This document shows positions 15,311-23,924 of a DNA stretch of 64,000 nt, in pieces. The stretch covers positions 3,844,001-3,908,000 of the forward strand of contig NZ_CP101153.1 of assembly GCF_024298825.1 (NCBI RefSeq), in the 5' to 3' direction. A program made the translations under genes and the position numbers. Under the pieces are notes generated by a model. That model was not told the DNA's origin, did no database searches, and was given only the letters and a program-made list of their open reading frames with translations. Position 1 is the stretch's first letter. Every line of letters begins with the position of its first letter. This DNA is from Haloglomus salinum. Its GTDB lineage: Archaea; Halobacteriota; Halobacteria; Halobacteriales; Haloarculaceae.

Positions 15311-17722
15311 TCAGCTCTCCTCCTCGAGGACGACCGTGATGGTCTCGTCCTGAGCGACGCTGTACGGGATACCCTCGGCGTCCACGGCGTACGTCAGCCC
15401 GACGGTGACCGTCTGCTGGTCGGGCGTATCGCCGTCGGACCGGTCCCGGCCGAACCGGGATTGGGAGACAGCCAGGCTTGCGACGGCGAAGCTACCGTTG
15501 GGTGCCTCGCGGACATCGAGGGTCTGGATGTCCGCCGTCGAGCGACCGGCACCGATGCCCGCACCGGACCGCAGCGAGCCGGTATCGAGCGCATCGGTCA
15601 GTTCGAGATCCAGCCTGAGCGCTGGCTGTCCTCGTCGTTCCGCATCGATTCGGATGGCACGCAGGCCGGCGTCCGTGCCGGCGAGCGTCAGGTCCGTCGT
15701 GGCCGTGCCGTTCTGCGGGACGTTCAGTGTCCGGTTCACGGGCGTCAGCGAGACGTTTCGCTCTTCCGTCACGACGACGAGCGTGGCCGTGGCCGGTTCG
15801 GTGGCGTCGGCGGTCCGGTTGCCGGTGAGCGTCACCTCGTAGAGTCCGGCCGGGAGCGCACCGGCATCGAGCGTGAGGTTCCGGTCATCACGGAGCTCGA
15901 CCGTGCCGTACGCACGGTCGCCGACGGTGAAGACGCGGTCATCGTCGACCCGCTCGTCGGCGCCGGGGGCGAGCGCGTCCGCAAGGGTCGCCTGCCCGAC
16001 ACTGGAGCCGTTCATCCGGGTGAGTCCGACGCGGGCGGTCATGTTGGCCGGGTCCGACTCCACGCGAGCGTGCAGGAGCCGGTCGCCGGCGAACGTCTCG
16101 AGAACCGACCGCCGGGGCTGGATACGCCAGATGTCCTGCTCCGCGAGCGTGAACGCAGCCGCCCCGGGGTCCTCGACGAGTTCGTAGCGCCCGTCGTCGA
16201 TACGGTACCAGAAGCTGCCGGGCGCCCGGAACGCGTACTTACCGCTGCGGAGCGTTGCGGTCTCGAACGCCGGGACGCCCTCGGTCGTGGGTCCGACCCG
16301 GCGGACGAGACGGGGCTGGTCGAACTCCGTGTACTCGCCCGGGAGCTGATACAGCCCGTACGTGCGGTTCGCGTCTCCGGGGAGCCGGAGGTTCTCGCCC
16401 CGGTAGAACGTCCGGTTCGACGTGACCGTGTCGTGAACCGGCCAGTCGGGGGCGGCCGGGCGCGGCAGGTCGACGGTCCGCGCGATACCGGTTGCGGTTC
16501 GGTTCTCGCGGTCCAGCGCGAAGCCGTAGAGGTCGACGCTCCCGTCGCCGGTCGGAACCGGACTCGTGAGTCCGCGCTTCGCGGCGACGGCGCCGGTGGC
16601 CACCTCACCCTCCGCGGTGACGTGTGTCAGGACCGTCGAGTGCGCGCCGGTTTCGGTGTCGCGCGTCGAGAGCAGCAGGATGCCACGGTCCGTCGCGACC
16701 GCGGTTCTGGGGTACTCCCGGTCGGTCGTCCCGTAGGTGCGGCTCCAGCGGACCGTTCCGTCGGCGTCCAGCCGCGCCACCCACGGGTCACTCCCGCTGA
16801 ATCCACGGACCTCCGCGCTTCCGGCGACGAGCAGGTCACCGTCATCGGCCGGCGTGGCACCAACGATTCGCCGGTCGCCGGTCGCGAAGGTCTCGTTGCG
16901 GACGATATCGCCGTCACCGTCGAGTCGGAGGTACCAGCCACGTCGGAACTCCCGCTGCCCGACAACGACCAGTCCGCTGTCGTCCGTCTCGGCCAGCGCA
17001 CGCGGGACGCCGCCACGATACGTCCGGTCGCCGAGGGGCGTTCCGTCCCGTGCGAACCGGGTCACCCGGGTCGCAGGGGGCTCCGAGTCGACGGTTCGGG
17101 CGAGCACCACGCCGTCGTCGGTCGCCAGCAGCACCGGGCCTCGTAGGGCGTTCGTGGCGTTGCCGAGCGAACGCTGCCAGGCCAGGTCTCCATCCGCGGT
17201 GATGCGGCGCAGGCGGAGCGTCGGTGGTGTCTCGTCCGAGGCCGGACCGGGGCGGCCGCTCACTTCGAGCAGGAAGGCGCCGGGCGAGTCACCGCTGACG
17301 ACGGCTGTCACACGGCGGGATTCGTTGGGGCTTCCGAACGAACGGGTCCACCGGACCGTCCCGTTCGGGGCGACCCGGGTGACCGTCGAGTTCGTCTCGC
17401 GGAGACCGATGGCTCCGACCAGATACCGGCCGCCATCGGTCGCCGGAGCAGCATCGATGATACCGCCGACGCCGGGGACCGTACGGGTGTCGTTCGCTGC
17501 GCCCCCGGCATCCCCAGCGGCACCGCTCCCGCCGGCGCCACTCTCGACGCCACCGGAGGCACTGCCACTGGCACCACCAGAGGCGCTACCGTTCCCAGCG
17601 CCGTCCGACCGGGTGCCACCCGCGCCATCACCGCTATCCGGAGGGACCGCCGCCACCGCGGCGACGGGACTCGTGACGAGCAGTACAGCCACGACTACTG
17701 CGGGGACCAACCGCCTGAGCAT
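15311..17722 (-). CDS. Large secreted beta-propeller protein
   Basis: An 803-aa exported protein. Residues 1-29 are a Sec-type signal peptide (MLRRLVPAVVVAVLLVTSPVAA). A Gly/Ser/Ala-rich linker covers about 30-80. A run of strand repeats with GDLAW-, DGTVRW- and DGGRYL-type motifs covers about 85-410 and looks like a beta-propeller. Beta-sandwich-like regions follow. Many NxS/T sequons suggest N-glycosylation. No PGF-CTERM or C-terminal anchor is seen, so it is probably released or held by the S-layer. Function unknown. The ATG at 17722 starts the signal peptide. Confidence 0.7.
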   Translation of the reverse strand: MLRRLVPAVVVAVLLVTSPVAAVAAVPPDSGDGAGGTRSDGAGNGSASGGASGSASGGVESGAGGSGAAGDAGGAANDTRTVPGVGGIIDAAPATDGGRYLVGAIGLRETNSTVTRVAPNGTVRWTRSFGSPNESRRVTAVVSGDSPGAFLLEVSGRPGPASDETPPTLRLRRITADGDLAWQRSLGNATNALRGPVLLATDDGVVLARTVDSEPPATRVTRFARDGTPLGDRTYRGGVPRALAETDDSGLVVVGQREFRRGWYLRLDGDGDIVRNETFATGDRRIVGATPADDGDLLVAGSAEVRGFSGSDPWVARLDADGTVRWSRTYGTTDREYPRTAVATDRGILLLSTRDTETGAHSTVLTHVTAEGEVATGAVAAKRGLTSPVPTGDGSVDLYGFALDRENRTATGIARTVDLPRPAAPDWPVHDTVTSNRTFYRGENLRLPGDANRTYGLYQLPGEYTEFDQPRLVRRVGPTTEGVPAFETATLRSGKYAFRAPGSFWYRIDDGRYELVEDPGAAAFTLAEQDIWRIQPRRSVLETFAGDRLLHARVESDPANMTARVGLTRMNGSSVGQATLADALAPGADERVDDDRVFTVGDRAYGTVELRDDRNLTLDAGALPAGLYEVTLTGNRTADATEPATATLVVVTEERNVSLTPVNRTLNVPQNGTATTDLTLAGTDAGLRAIRIDAERRGQPALRLDLELTDALDTGSLRSGAGIGAGRSTADIQTLDVREAPNGSFAVASLAVSQSRFGRDRSDGDTPDQQTVTVGLTYAVDAEGIPYSVAQDETITVVLEEES

Positions 17723-17838
17723 ACAAGGAGATTCTGCCGGGCCGTCCGGTATCAGCCTTCCGGTCTCGCGAAACGGAGTCCGTGCGAGCGAGGCTCCGAC
17801 GGGAAAGTTTGACATACGTTGCCAACATACACGCCGTC

Positions 17839-18042
17839 ATGTCGAAATCCGACCCCGTGACGCCCATCGAGCACCGAGCGGCCGTCTTCATCGAACAGAC
17901 GGGGGGGTACGTGGATATCGAGCAGGAGTTCGGCGACCACACGAAGTACACGCCCGAGGAGGCACGGGAGATCGCCGAGGAGATCCTCACGGCGGCCGAG
18001 GCGGCCGAGGCGGACGGCAGCGTGCGCGTCGACGACCCCTGA
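17839..18042 (+). CDS. Small acidic protein, tandem paralogue A
   Basis: A 67-aa acidic protein. Its core pattern HRA-F/Y-I-(x)3-GGYVDI-(x)6-D-TKYTPEEAR-(x)3-EIL-AA is shared with the next gene. A strand-rich N-terminus is followed by one amphipathic helix. No metal-binding or catalytic residues are apparent. I do not recognise the family; tandem copies suggest a local duplication. Confidence 0.65.
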   Translation: MSKSDPVTPIEHRAAVFIEQTGGYVDIEQEFGDHTKYTPEEAREIAEEILTAAEAAEADGSVRVDDP

Positions 18043-18177
18043 GACCGACCACCTGTACGACTCCTACCGAGGATTCGAAATGTACGACGGCCGCATCGGT
18101 TCAGAAATTATTGTACGTCTGTTCTCTTCCGACTATCCTGGATAACTTTGAAGAGATATCGGGTCGAGGGAGGATGT

Positions 18178-18372
18178 ATGTCGAAGTCCCGGTCCGTGAC
18201 CTCGCTCGAGCACCGCGCCCCGATATACATCGACCCACGAGGAGGGTACGTGGACATCACCCAGCCCCGAGGAGACCGGACGAAGTACACGCCGGCGGAA
18301 GCTCGGAGGCTCGCAGCCGAGATTCTGGCGGCAGCCGATGAGGTGGAGGCAGACCAGGCGCTCGAGCGGTAG
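18178..18372 (+). CDS. Small acidic protein, tandem paralogue B
   Basis: A 64-aa homologue of the preceding gene, sharing MSKS, EHRAP, GGYVDI, TKYTPAEAR and AAEILAAADE. The 135-bp gap between them contains an AT-rich stretch that could be a promoter, so this copy may be transcribed separately. Function unknown. Confidence 0.65.
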   Translation: MSKSRSVTSLEHRAPIYIDPRGGYVDITQPRGDRTKYTPAEARRLAAEILAAADEVEADQALER

Positions 18373-18438
18373 CGACACGGCCGGGAGCAATCAGGGGCGA
18401 ACTGAGAGTTTTTCCGCTCGTGCCGCGTACGTCGCCAC

Positions 18439-19155
18439 ATGAAGATCCGCGGGCAGCGCGAGTGCAAGGACTGTGGCACGCGGTGGGCCTACTACGAGAC
18501 CGGGAGCGTCGAATGTCCCTCCTGTGGGAGCCTGCGGTCGGTCGGTGTCGAGGACGACCGGACCCTCCACACGGCGACCCCGCGGTCGCTGGACCTCACG
18601 CCGGCCCGTGACGAACTGGAGGAGGGGACCCCCCTCAGACAGGTCGCCGAGAGCGCCGCGGACATCGCCCGCGAGTTCACTCGGGGCTATGGCTTCATCG
18701 ACGCGGGTGCGTTGCAGCCGCTGTCGGACCGTTATCTCGCGGCGATGGAGCTCCGTCACGTCGGAAGCGAACTCTCGCGCCATCGCGCCGTCGACGAACC
18801 CGAGGAGTACTACCTCCTCTCGCTGTTGCAGGGCGACGTGTCCGAACGACCCGGGCCGGATGCGGTGCCCGACTCCTTGCGGGCGGCTCGTGGTCTCGCG
18901 TACGCCACCGCTATCGAGGCCTACCGCGCCGACCTTCGACAGTACCTCGAGGAGCATCCCGACCCGAACGTGACCGACGTACTCGGGCCGCTGGACACCC
19001 ACATCAAGCGGGTGCAGGCGCTCGACGGCGCCGTTCCACCGGAGGACGCGGAGGTACTCGTGGTGGTGGCACGGGAACTGTGGCGGTATCTCACGGAGGA
19101 CGACGAGGCCGCCCTCGTGAACGCCCAGGACCGGCTCCGCCGACTGTCCGAGTGA
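18439..19155 (+). CDS. Zinc-ribbon protein with helical C-terminal domain
   Basis: A 238-aa protein. A rubredoxin-like zinc ribbon is at the N-terminus (CKDCGTRW, CPSCGSLRS, about residues 9-35). The rest is an all-helical acidic domain of about 180 residues with no enzyme motif. Proteins of this kind are widespread in Halobacteria and uncharacterised. Zinc ribbons of this form often contact RNA polymerase or nucleic acid, but that is only a family-level hint. Confidence 0.7.
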   Translation: MKIRGQRECKDCGTRWAYYETGSVECPSCGSLRSVGVEDDRTLHTATPRSLDLTPARDELEEGTPLRQVAESAADIAREFTRGYGFIDAGALQPLSDRYLAAMELRHVGSELSRHRAVDEPEEYYLLSLLQGDVSERPGPDAVPDSLRAARGLAYATAIEAYRADLRQYLEEHPDPNVTDVLGPLDTHIKRVQALDGAVPPEDAEVLVVVARELWRYLTEDDEAALVNAQDRLRRLSE

Positions 19156-19171
19156 GCGCCAATCGGGCGAC

Positions 19172-20758
19172 TCACAGCTCCCCCTCCGATGCCAAGTCGC
19201 GGACCTCGGCGGCGCGCTCGCGGATGGCCGCGCGTTCGTCGTCGTCCTTGTCGTCCCAGTGGGAGTAGACCAGCCCCATCCGGTGGTTCGAACGCAGGCG
19301 GTCCTCGTTGCGCCCCAGGAAGTCCCAGTAGAGCGCGTTGAACGGGCAGGCGTTCTCGCCGGTGGTCTTCGTCTTCGCGTACCGGCAGTCGCCGCAGTAG
19401 TCGCTCATCCGGTCGACGTAGTTCGCCGAGGACGCGTACGGTTTGGTGGCGAAGACGCCGTGGCCGAACGACCCCATCTCCACGACGTTCGGCGTCGTCA
19501 CCCAGTGGTAGGCGTCGACGTACGCGGCGTGGAACCACTCGTTGAGTTGCTGTGGCTCGACCCCGTAGATGAGCGCGAAGTTGGCGAGGACCATCAGCCG
19601 CTCGATGTGGTGGCTGTATCCCCGTTCGCGGACCCCATCGACCACATCGGCGAGGCAGGCCATCTCCGTCTCGCCGGTCCAGTACGCGTCCGGCAGGTCC
19701 TCGGTCGCCTGGAGCTGGTTGGCGCTCGCCAGTTCGGGCATCGCCTCGCGGTAGGTGTGGCGCATGAACTCCCGCCAGCCGGCGACCTGGCGGACGAACC
19801 CCTCCAGCGAGTTCAGCGGCACCTCGGGCGCGTCGTCGTGACGGTACGTCTCGATGGCACGCTCGACGACCTCCGCGGGGTGGAGCAGCCCGAGGTTCAT
19901 CGCGGCCGACAGCAGGGCGTGGTTCATCGCCCACTCGTCGTCGAGCATCGCGTCCTGATAGGGGCCGAACTCCGGGAGCCGGTCGGTGCAGAACCGCTCC
20001 AGCGCGTCCAGCGCCTGGGCCCTGGTGACCGGCCAGCCGAACGAGCCCGGGTCGGCCCACGCCCCACCCCGTGGCTCCGTGTCGTAGGAACCGTCGAACT
20101 CGTCCATGACCCAGTCGAGCACCTCCCGCGTCGTCTCGTCCGGTTCGTAGCGGGGTGGGTCCGGCGGTTCGTAACCACTCCCCGGGAAATCGCGGTTCTC
20201 GTCGTCGTAGTTCCACTCGCCGCCGAGCGGTTCGTCGCCGTCCTGCGACCCCGTCGCAGGGCTCGCCGAGCGCTGCTCGGCAGTGTCCATCAGGTAGCCC
20301 GTCTCGCGGCGGACCTGTCGATAGAACGTCTCATGTCGGTACGGTGGGTCGTCCATCCACTCGTCCCACTGCGCGGGAGTGGTAAGGAACAGATCGTTCC
20401 CGACCACGTCCAGCGTGCCACCGCGCGCGGCGACCAGCGAACGGAGTCGGTCGGCGGTGCCGTACGAGGGGGCGTCCATCACCACGAGGTCGTCATCCGG
20501 GTACTCGTCGAAGTGGGCATCGAGCGCTCCGCCGAACGTTTCGGCCTGCCGGTAGTCGACCGTGTAGCCGGCTGCCCGGAGTTGGTCCCGGAACTGCCGC
20601 ATCGCCGAGAACACGAGCGCTAGCTTGTGCGGATGGTAGGCGTGCCGACGGGCGAACCCGTGTGCCTCGACCATGAGCACGCGCGCCTCGTCGGGGTCGG
20701 CACGCGCGAGCGGCCCGTGTTGGCGGGTCAACTGGTCGCCGAGGACCCAGACCGTCAT
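19172..20758 (-). CDS. Fe-S photolyase/cryptochrome (PhrB/CryB type)
   Basis: A 528-aa deoxyribodipyrimidine photolyase-related protein. The N-terminus WVLGDQL begins the Rossmann antenna domain. The C-terminal FAD domain carries the conserved RGYSHHIERLMVLANFALI, FHAAYVDAYHWV, GVFATKPY, and the cysteine set YCGDCRY and ACPFNALYW that binds a [4Fe-4S] cluster. These features place it with the FeS-BCP group, which repairs (6-4) photoproducts or acts as a light sensor. An insertion at about 170-215, rich in Asp, Gly and Pro, is probably an exposed loop. Confidence 0.88.
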   Translation of the reverse strand: MTVWVLGDQLTRQHGPLARADPDEARVLMVEAHGFARRHAYHPHKLALVFSAMRQFRDQLRAAGYTVDYRQAETFGGALDAHFDEYPDDDLVVMDAPSYGTADRLRSLVAARGGTLDVVGNDLFLTTPAQWDEWMDDPPYRHETFYRQVRRETGYLMDTAEQRSASPATGSQDGDEPLGGEWNYDDENRDFPGSGYEPPDPPRYEPDETTREVLDWVMDEFDGSYDTEPRGGAWADPGSFGWPVTRAQALDALERFCTDRLPEFGPYQDAMLDDEWAMNHALLSAAMNLGLLHPAEVVERAIETYRHDDAPEVPLNSLEGFVRQVAGWREFMRHTYREAMPELASANQLQATEDLPDAYWTGETEMACLADVVDGVRERGYSHHIERLMVLANFALIYGVEPQQLNEWFHAAYVDAYHWVTTPNVVEMGSFGHGVFATKPYASSANYVDRMSDYCGDCRYAKTKTTGENACPFNALYWDFLGRNEDRLRSNHRMGLVYSHWDDKDDDERAAIRERAAEVRDLASEGEL

Positions 20759-20949
20759 GGGAAGGTGTAGGGACACGACGGGTATGAAGGTCAGCGCTGG
20801 CGGTCGGTTTGCCGGGAGTCGCCGGTCGGACGATGGCGCACCTGGCGATGACCCGGTACCGCAGAACGCCCGTTCAGGGACTGAGATGGTCGTTTGGACG
20901 GGTCTGTCAGAACCCCTTTTGACGTATCGAGGGGAGTATCGGGCAAGCC

Positions 20950-23085
20950 ATGCCAGGGAAGGACGATTCGGAGCTGTCGGACGCAACGCGGCGTGCCGTG
21001 CTGAAAGGGACCGCCGGCGCGCTCGGCGTGGGTGCGATGGGGACCGCGAGCGCCCACGACTGGGGAAGCACGAGTACGACCCAGTCGGGAGACTCCAACC
21101 GGAACCCGTCGACCGTCGGCGAACACGAGCGGGCCAGCTACGTCGGCTACCACAGCCTCGGCGGGAAGGGTCCCTCGTCGGGACCGGGGGGGCAGCCGGG
21201 GAACTCGCACGAGGGTGGCGTGACGGAGATCCGCTCGCACGGAGACTTCGCGTACGTCGGGCTGTTCTCCTCGCGTGGCTCCAGCGGCGGTCGTGGGATG
21301 GCCGTCGTCGACATCTCGGCGTACAACAACGCGGAGAGCCGCGAGGACCTCGAGACGGCGGAGATGAGCGTCGTCTCGTTCCTCAGGAACAACAACACCG
21401 CGACGGCGTTCATGGACCTGAAGCTCTCCGACGACGGGAACTACGTCTTCGTCGGGACCCAGCCCATCACGGCGCTGTTCAGCGAGGCGACCAAGAGCCC
21501 GAAGGTGAACCTCGCGGACAGCAGCACGTCTGGCCCCAACACCGGGGGTGTGCTCGCTGTCGACGTCTCGGACCCGTACAGCCCGACACTGGTGGACGCC
21601 GAGGAGACGTTCTCGACCGGCATCCACAACCTGTTCCACCACCGCATCGACGGCCAGGACTACGTCTTCGCCTGCAAGGACATCGAGTCGGACAACACGG
21701 CCGGGGTCTACGTCTTCCGGTTCGACCGGTCGCTCGGCCAGCTCACGCTGGTCAACCGATGGACGGCGACCGGTGGGAACAACGCGGCCGGGGAGTTCAC
21801 CCCGACCGGCGGGATGGACTTCTACTGCCACGACGTCGAGGTGCAGGACGACCCCGTCACGGGCCGGCCGACGGTGTACGTCGCCTACTGGAACGCCGGG
21901 GTGCGGGTGCTGGACGCCACGGACCCGACGGCGATGGAGGAGATCGGCCACTTCCCGATGCGGCAGGGCCACTTCACCACGCCCGCGCCCGACCTGGTCG
22001 ACGGGAAGCGTGTACTCATCGCCAGCCACGAGGAGCCGTCGAGCGATACGGACGGCTCCACCAGCGGGGAGGCCGTCGACGGGAAGACGAACCCGAACAG
22101 CACCGGGACGGTCTTCCTCGTCGACGCGGACGGCATCTACGACCACGCCAACGAGGACGGCCCCGACGACCCCGCGGAGGTGACGACCCTGTCGGAACTC
22201 GACAACTGGACCTGGCAGAACGCCGCGAACGTCCCCGGGAAAGACGACATCGAGTTCGCCAACTTCGAGCTGTCGCCGCACAACTCCGACGTCGGGAAGC
22301 ACCCGCGCGTCGACGGGAACGGTGACGTCGTCACGGACAGCAGGGGGAACGTCCAGTACGACTTCTGGGTCCACCAGGCGCACTACCACGGCGGCATCCG
22401 CTACCTGAAGCTGAAGCCGGAGAAGGGGTACGCTCTCGAGGAGGAGGGGTTCTCCCGACCGCAGCAGGAGGGGGTCCCCGACAGTTCGAAGATGCAGGGA
22501 CTCAGCGGTGTCACCCCCAACATCTGGGGCTGCGTCGAGTCCAACGGGGTCACCTTCGCGGCCGACATCAACCAGGGCGTCCACGCGGTTATCCACGATG
22601 ACATCCCCCTCGCCGGGGCCGACCCCATCGTCGGAACGAGCCGCGAGATGGACGGTTCCGCCTTCCGTATCGGTGACACCAACCAGGTGGACCTCTCGCT
22701 CGCGTTCGCGGACGACAACGTGCTGGTCCGTGACCGACTCCCCGATGGCTGGTCGCTGGAGGGCGGCGACGGTACCGAGGTTCGGGTCGGCGAGGACACC
22801 TTCGTGGAGTTCGGCTCCGGGAGCGCGGATGACTCGTTCAGCGAGGGCGACTCGTTCCGGTACTTCGCGGCGGCTGGCGGGTCCGGGCCGGGGAGCTTCG
22901 GCCCGGTGCACGTGAGCGCCGACGGCGGTGAGAGCTGGACCACGGTCGAGGACAGCACCGCATCGGTGTACACGGTCGGTGCGGGCGGTCTGACTCTCGG
23001 TGCCGCGGCCGGGGCCGCCGGCGCCCTCGCCCACCAGCGCGACCGACTCGGCGACCGCGTTCGGGACCTGCTCGGCGACGACTGA
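20950..23085 (+). CDS. Tat-exported LVIVD-repeat surface protein
   Basis: A 711-aa protein. The N-terminus TRRAVLKGTAGALGVG is a twin-arginine signal ending near ASA (about residue 35). LVIVD/YVTN-like propeller repeats follow (FAYVGLFS, GMAVVDIS, VLAVDVSDPYSP, VYVAYWNAGVRVLDATDP). A short hydrophobic helix (YTVGAGGLTLGAAAGAAGA) and basic end RDRLGDRVRD form a C-terminal anchor. It is followed 70 bp later by a halocyanin, so both may act on the outer face of the membrane. Substrate unknown. Confidence 0.75.
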   Translation: MPGKDDSELSDATRRAVLKGTAGALGVGAMGTASAHDWGSTSTTQSGDSNRNPSTVGEHERASYVGYHSLGGKGPSSGPGGQPGNSHEGGVTEIRSHGDFAYVGLFSSRGSSGGRGMAVVDISAYNNAESREDLETAEMSVVSFLRNNNTATAFMDLKLSDDGNYVFVGTQPITALFSEATKSPKVNLADSSTSGPNTGGVLAVDVSDPYSPTLVDAEETFSTGIHNLFHHRIDGQDYVFACKDIESDNTAGVYVFRFDRSLGQLTLVNRWTATGGNNAAGEFTPTGGMDFYCHDVEVQDDPVTGRPTVYVAYWNAGVRVLDATDPTAMEEIGHFPMRQGHFTTPAPDLVDGKRVLIASHEEPSSDTDGSTSGEAVDGKTNPNSTGTVFLVDADGIYDHANEDGPDDPAEVTTLSELDNWTWQNAANVPGKDDIEFANFELSPHNSDVGKHPRVDGNGDVVTDSRGNVQYDFWVHQAHYHGGIRYLKLKPEKGYALEEEGFSRPQQEGVPDSSKMQGLSGVTPNIWGCVESNGVTFAADINQGVHAVIHDDIPLAGADPIVGTSREMDGSAFRIGDTNQVDLSLAFADDNVLVRDRLPDGWSLEGGDGTEVRVGEDTFVEFGSGSADDSFSEGDSFRYFAAAGGSGPGSFGPVHVSADGGESWTTVEDSTASVYTVGAGGLTLGAAAGAAGALAHQRDRLGDRVRDLLGDD

Positions 23086-23155
23086 GGCGGCCATCGAAGC
23101 GGCAAACCCGGCCCCCTGACGCCCCCTTTTCAGCGCTCGTCTCCTACAGATAGTC

Positions 23156-23737
23156 ATGGAACGTACCACCAGACGGCGTGTACTCGCGACCACTGGCTCG
23201 GCGCTCGCGGTCGGGCTCGCCGGCTGTACCGGAGACGGCGGAGATGGCGGTAGCGACGGCGGAGATGGCGGTAGCGACGGCGGAGATGGCGGTAGCGACG
23301 GCGGAGATGGCGGTAGCGACGGCGGAGATGGCGGCAGTGGAACATCGCTCGATGTCTCCAGCGAGGCACAGACCCGTGTCGACGACTTCCTCACCGCCGA
23401 CCCCTCGGCCAGCAACTACGACGGCACCATCGCGGCGGCCGGTGACGGAACCGTGATGGTCGGCGCGGAGGGGAACCAGGGCAACTACGCGTTCGCCCCC
23501 GCCGCCATCGCCGTGGAGACGGGAACGACCGTGAACTGGGAGTGGACCGGGAAGGGGAACCAGCACAACGTCGTGGCGACCGGTGATTCGGACTTCGCGC
23601 TCGACAGTGGCAGCGCGAAGATGGACGACAGCTACGAGTTCACCTTCGAGGAGGCTGGAGTCGCGCTCTACGAGTGCGTCCCGCACAAGTCGCTCGGCAT
23701 GAAGGGCGCCGTCGTCGTGGTCGCCTCCGGCGGCTGA
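23156..23737 (+). CDS. Halocyanin (type I blue copper lipoprotein)
   Basis: A 193-aa electron carrier. TTRRRVLATTGSALAVGLAGC is a Tat signal with a lipobox, so Cys24 is probably lipidated. A (GDGGSDG)n linker encoded by a DNA tandem repeat spans about 25-62. The cupredoxin domain has its copper ligands in NQHNVV (His) and in CVPHKSLGM (Cys, His, Met). Halocyanins shuttle electrons between membrane complexes on the outer surface of haloarchaea. Confidence 0.92.
   Translation: MERTTRRRVLATTGSALAVGLAGCTGDGGDGGSDGGDGGSDGGDGGSDGGDGGSDGGDGGSGTSLDVSSEAQTRVDDFLTADPSASNYDGTIAAAGDGTVMVGAEGNQGNYAFAPAAIAVETGTTVNWEWTGKGNQHNVVATGDSDFALDSGSAKMDDSYEFTFEEAGVALYECVPHKSLGMKGAVVVVASGG
23237..23338 (+). repeat. 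21-bp minisatellite in the halocyanin linker
   Basis: Four perfect 21-bp copies begin at 23237, 23258, 23279 and 23300; a partial fifth begins at 23321. Each unit encodes GGDGGSD. Exact identity implies recent slippage expansion, so linker length should vary between strains. Confidence 0.9.
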
Positions 23738-23924
23738 CTGGAGCGTATCCATCTGACAGCGAAGATTTTCCACAAATATACCTATTTCGCCCCTAACCCG
23801 TATTTCTTCAGGATAATGGCTTCTGTTCCCCCACAAACAGGCCGATCACGCCGCTCGAGAAGAGGCAATCCACGGCCCTCGGCTGTGGTTTTATCCCCGG
23901 AGGCCGAGTCGTGGGTGGTACACG

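Noticed and set aside
15260-18341. Long plus-strand frames of 628 and 534 residues
   Set aside because: Complement of the exported beta-propeller gene. They lack any domain and are Arg/Ser-rich, while the minus-strand frame has a signal peptide and sequons.
20791-23415. 874-residue minus-strand frame with Pro/Ser repeats
   Set aside because: Antisense of the LVIVD-repeat protein and the halocyanin minisatellite; the repeats are the complement of the Gly/Asp linker.
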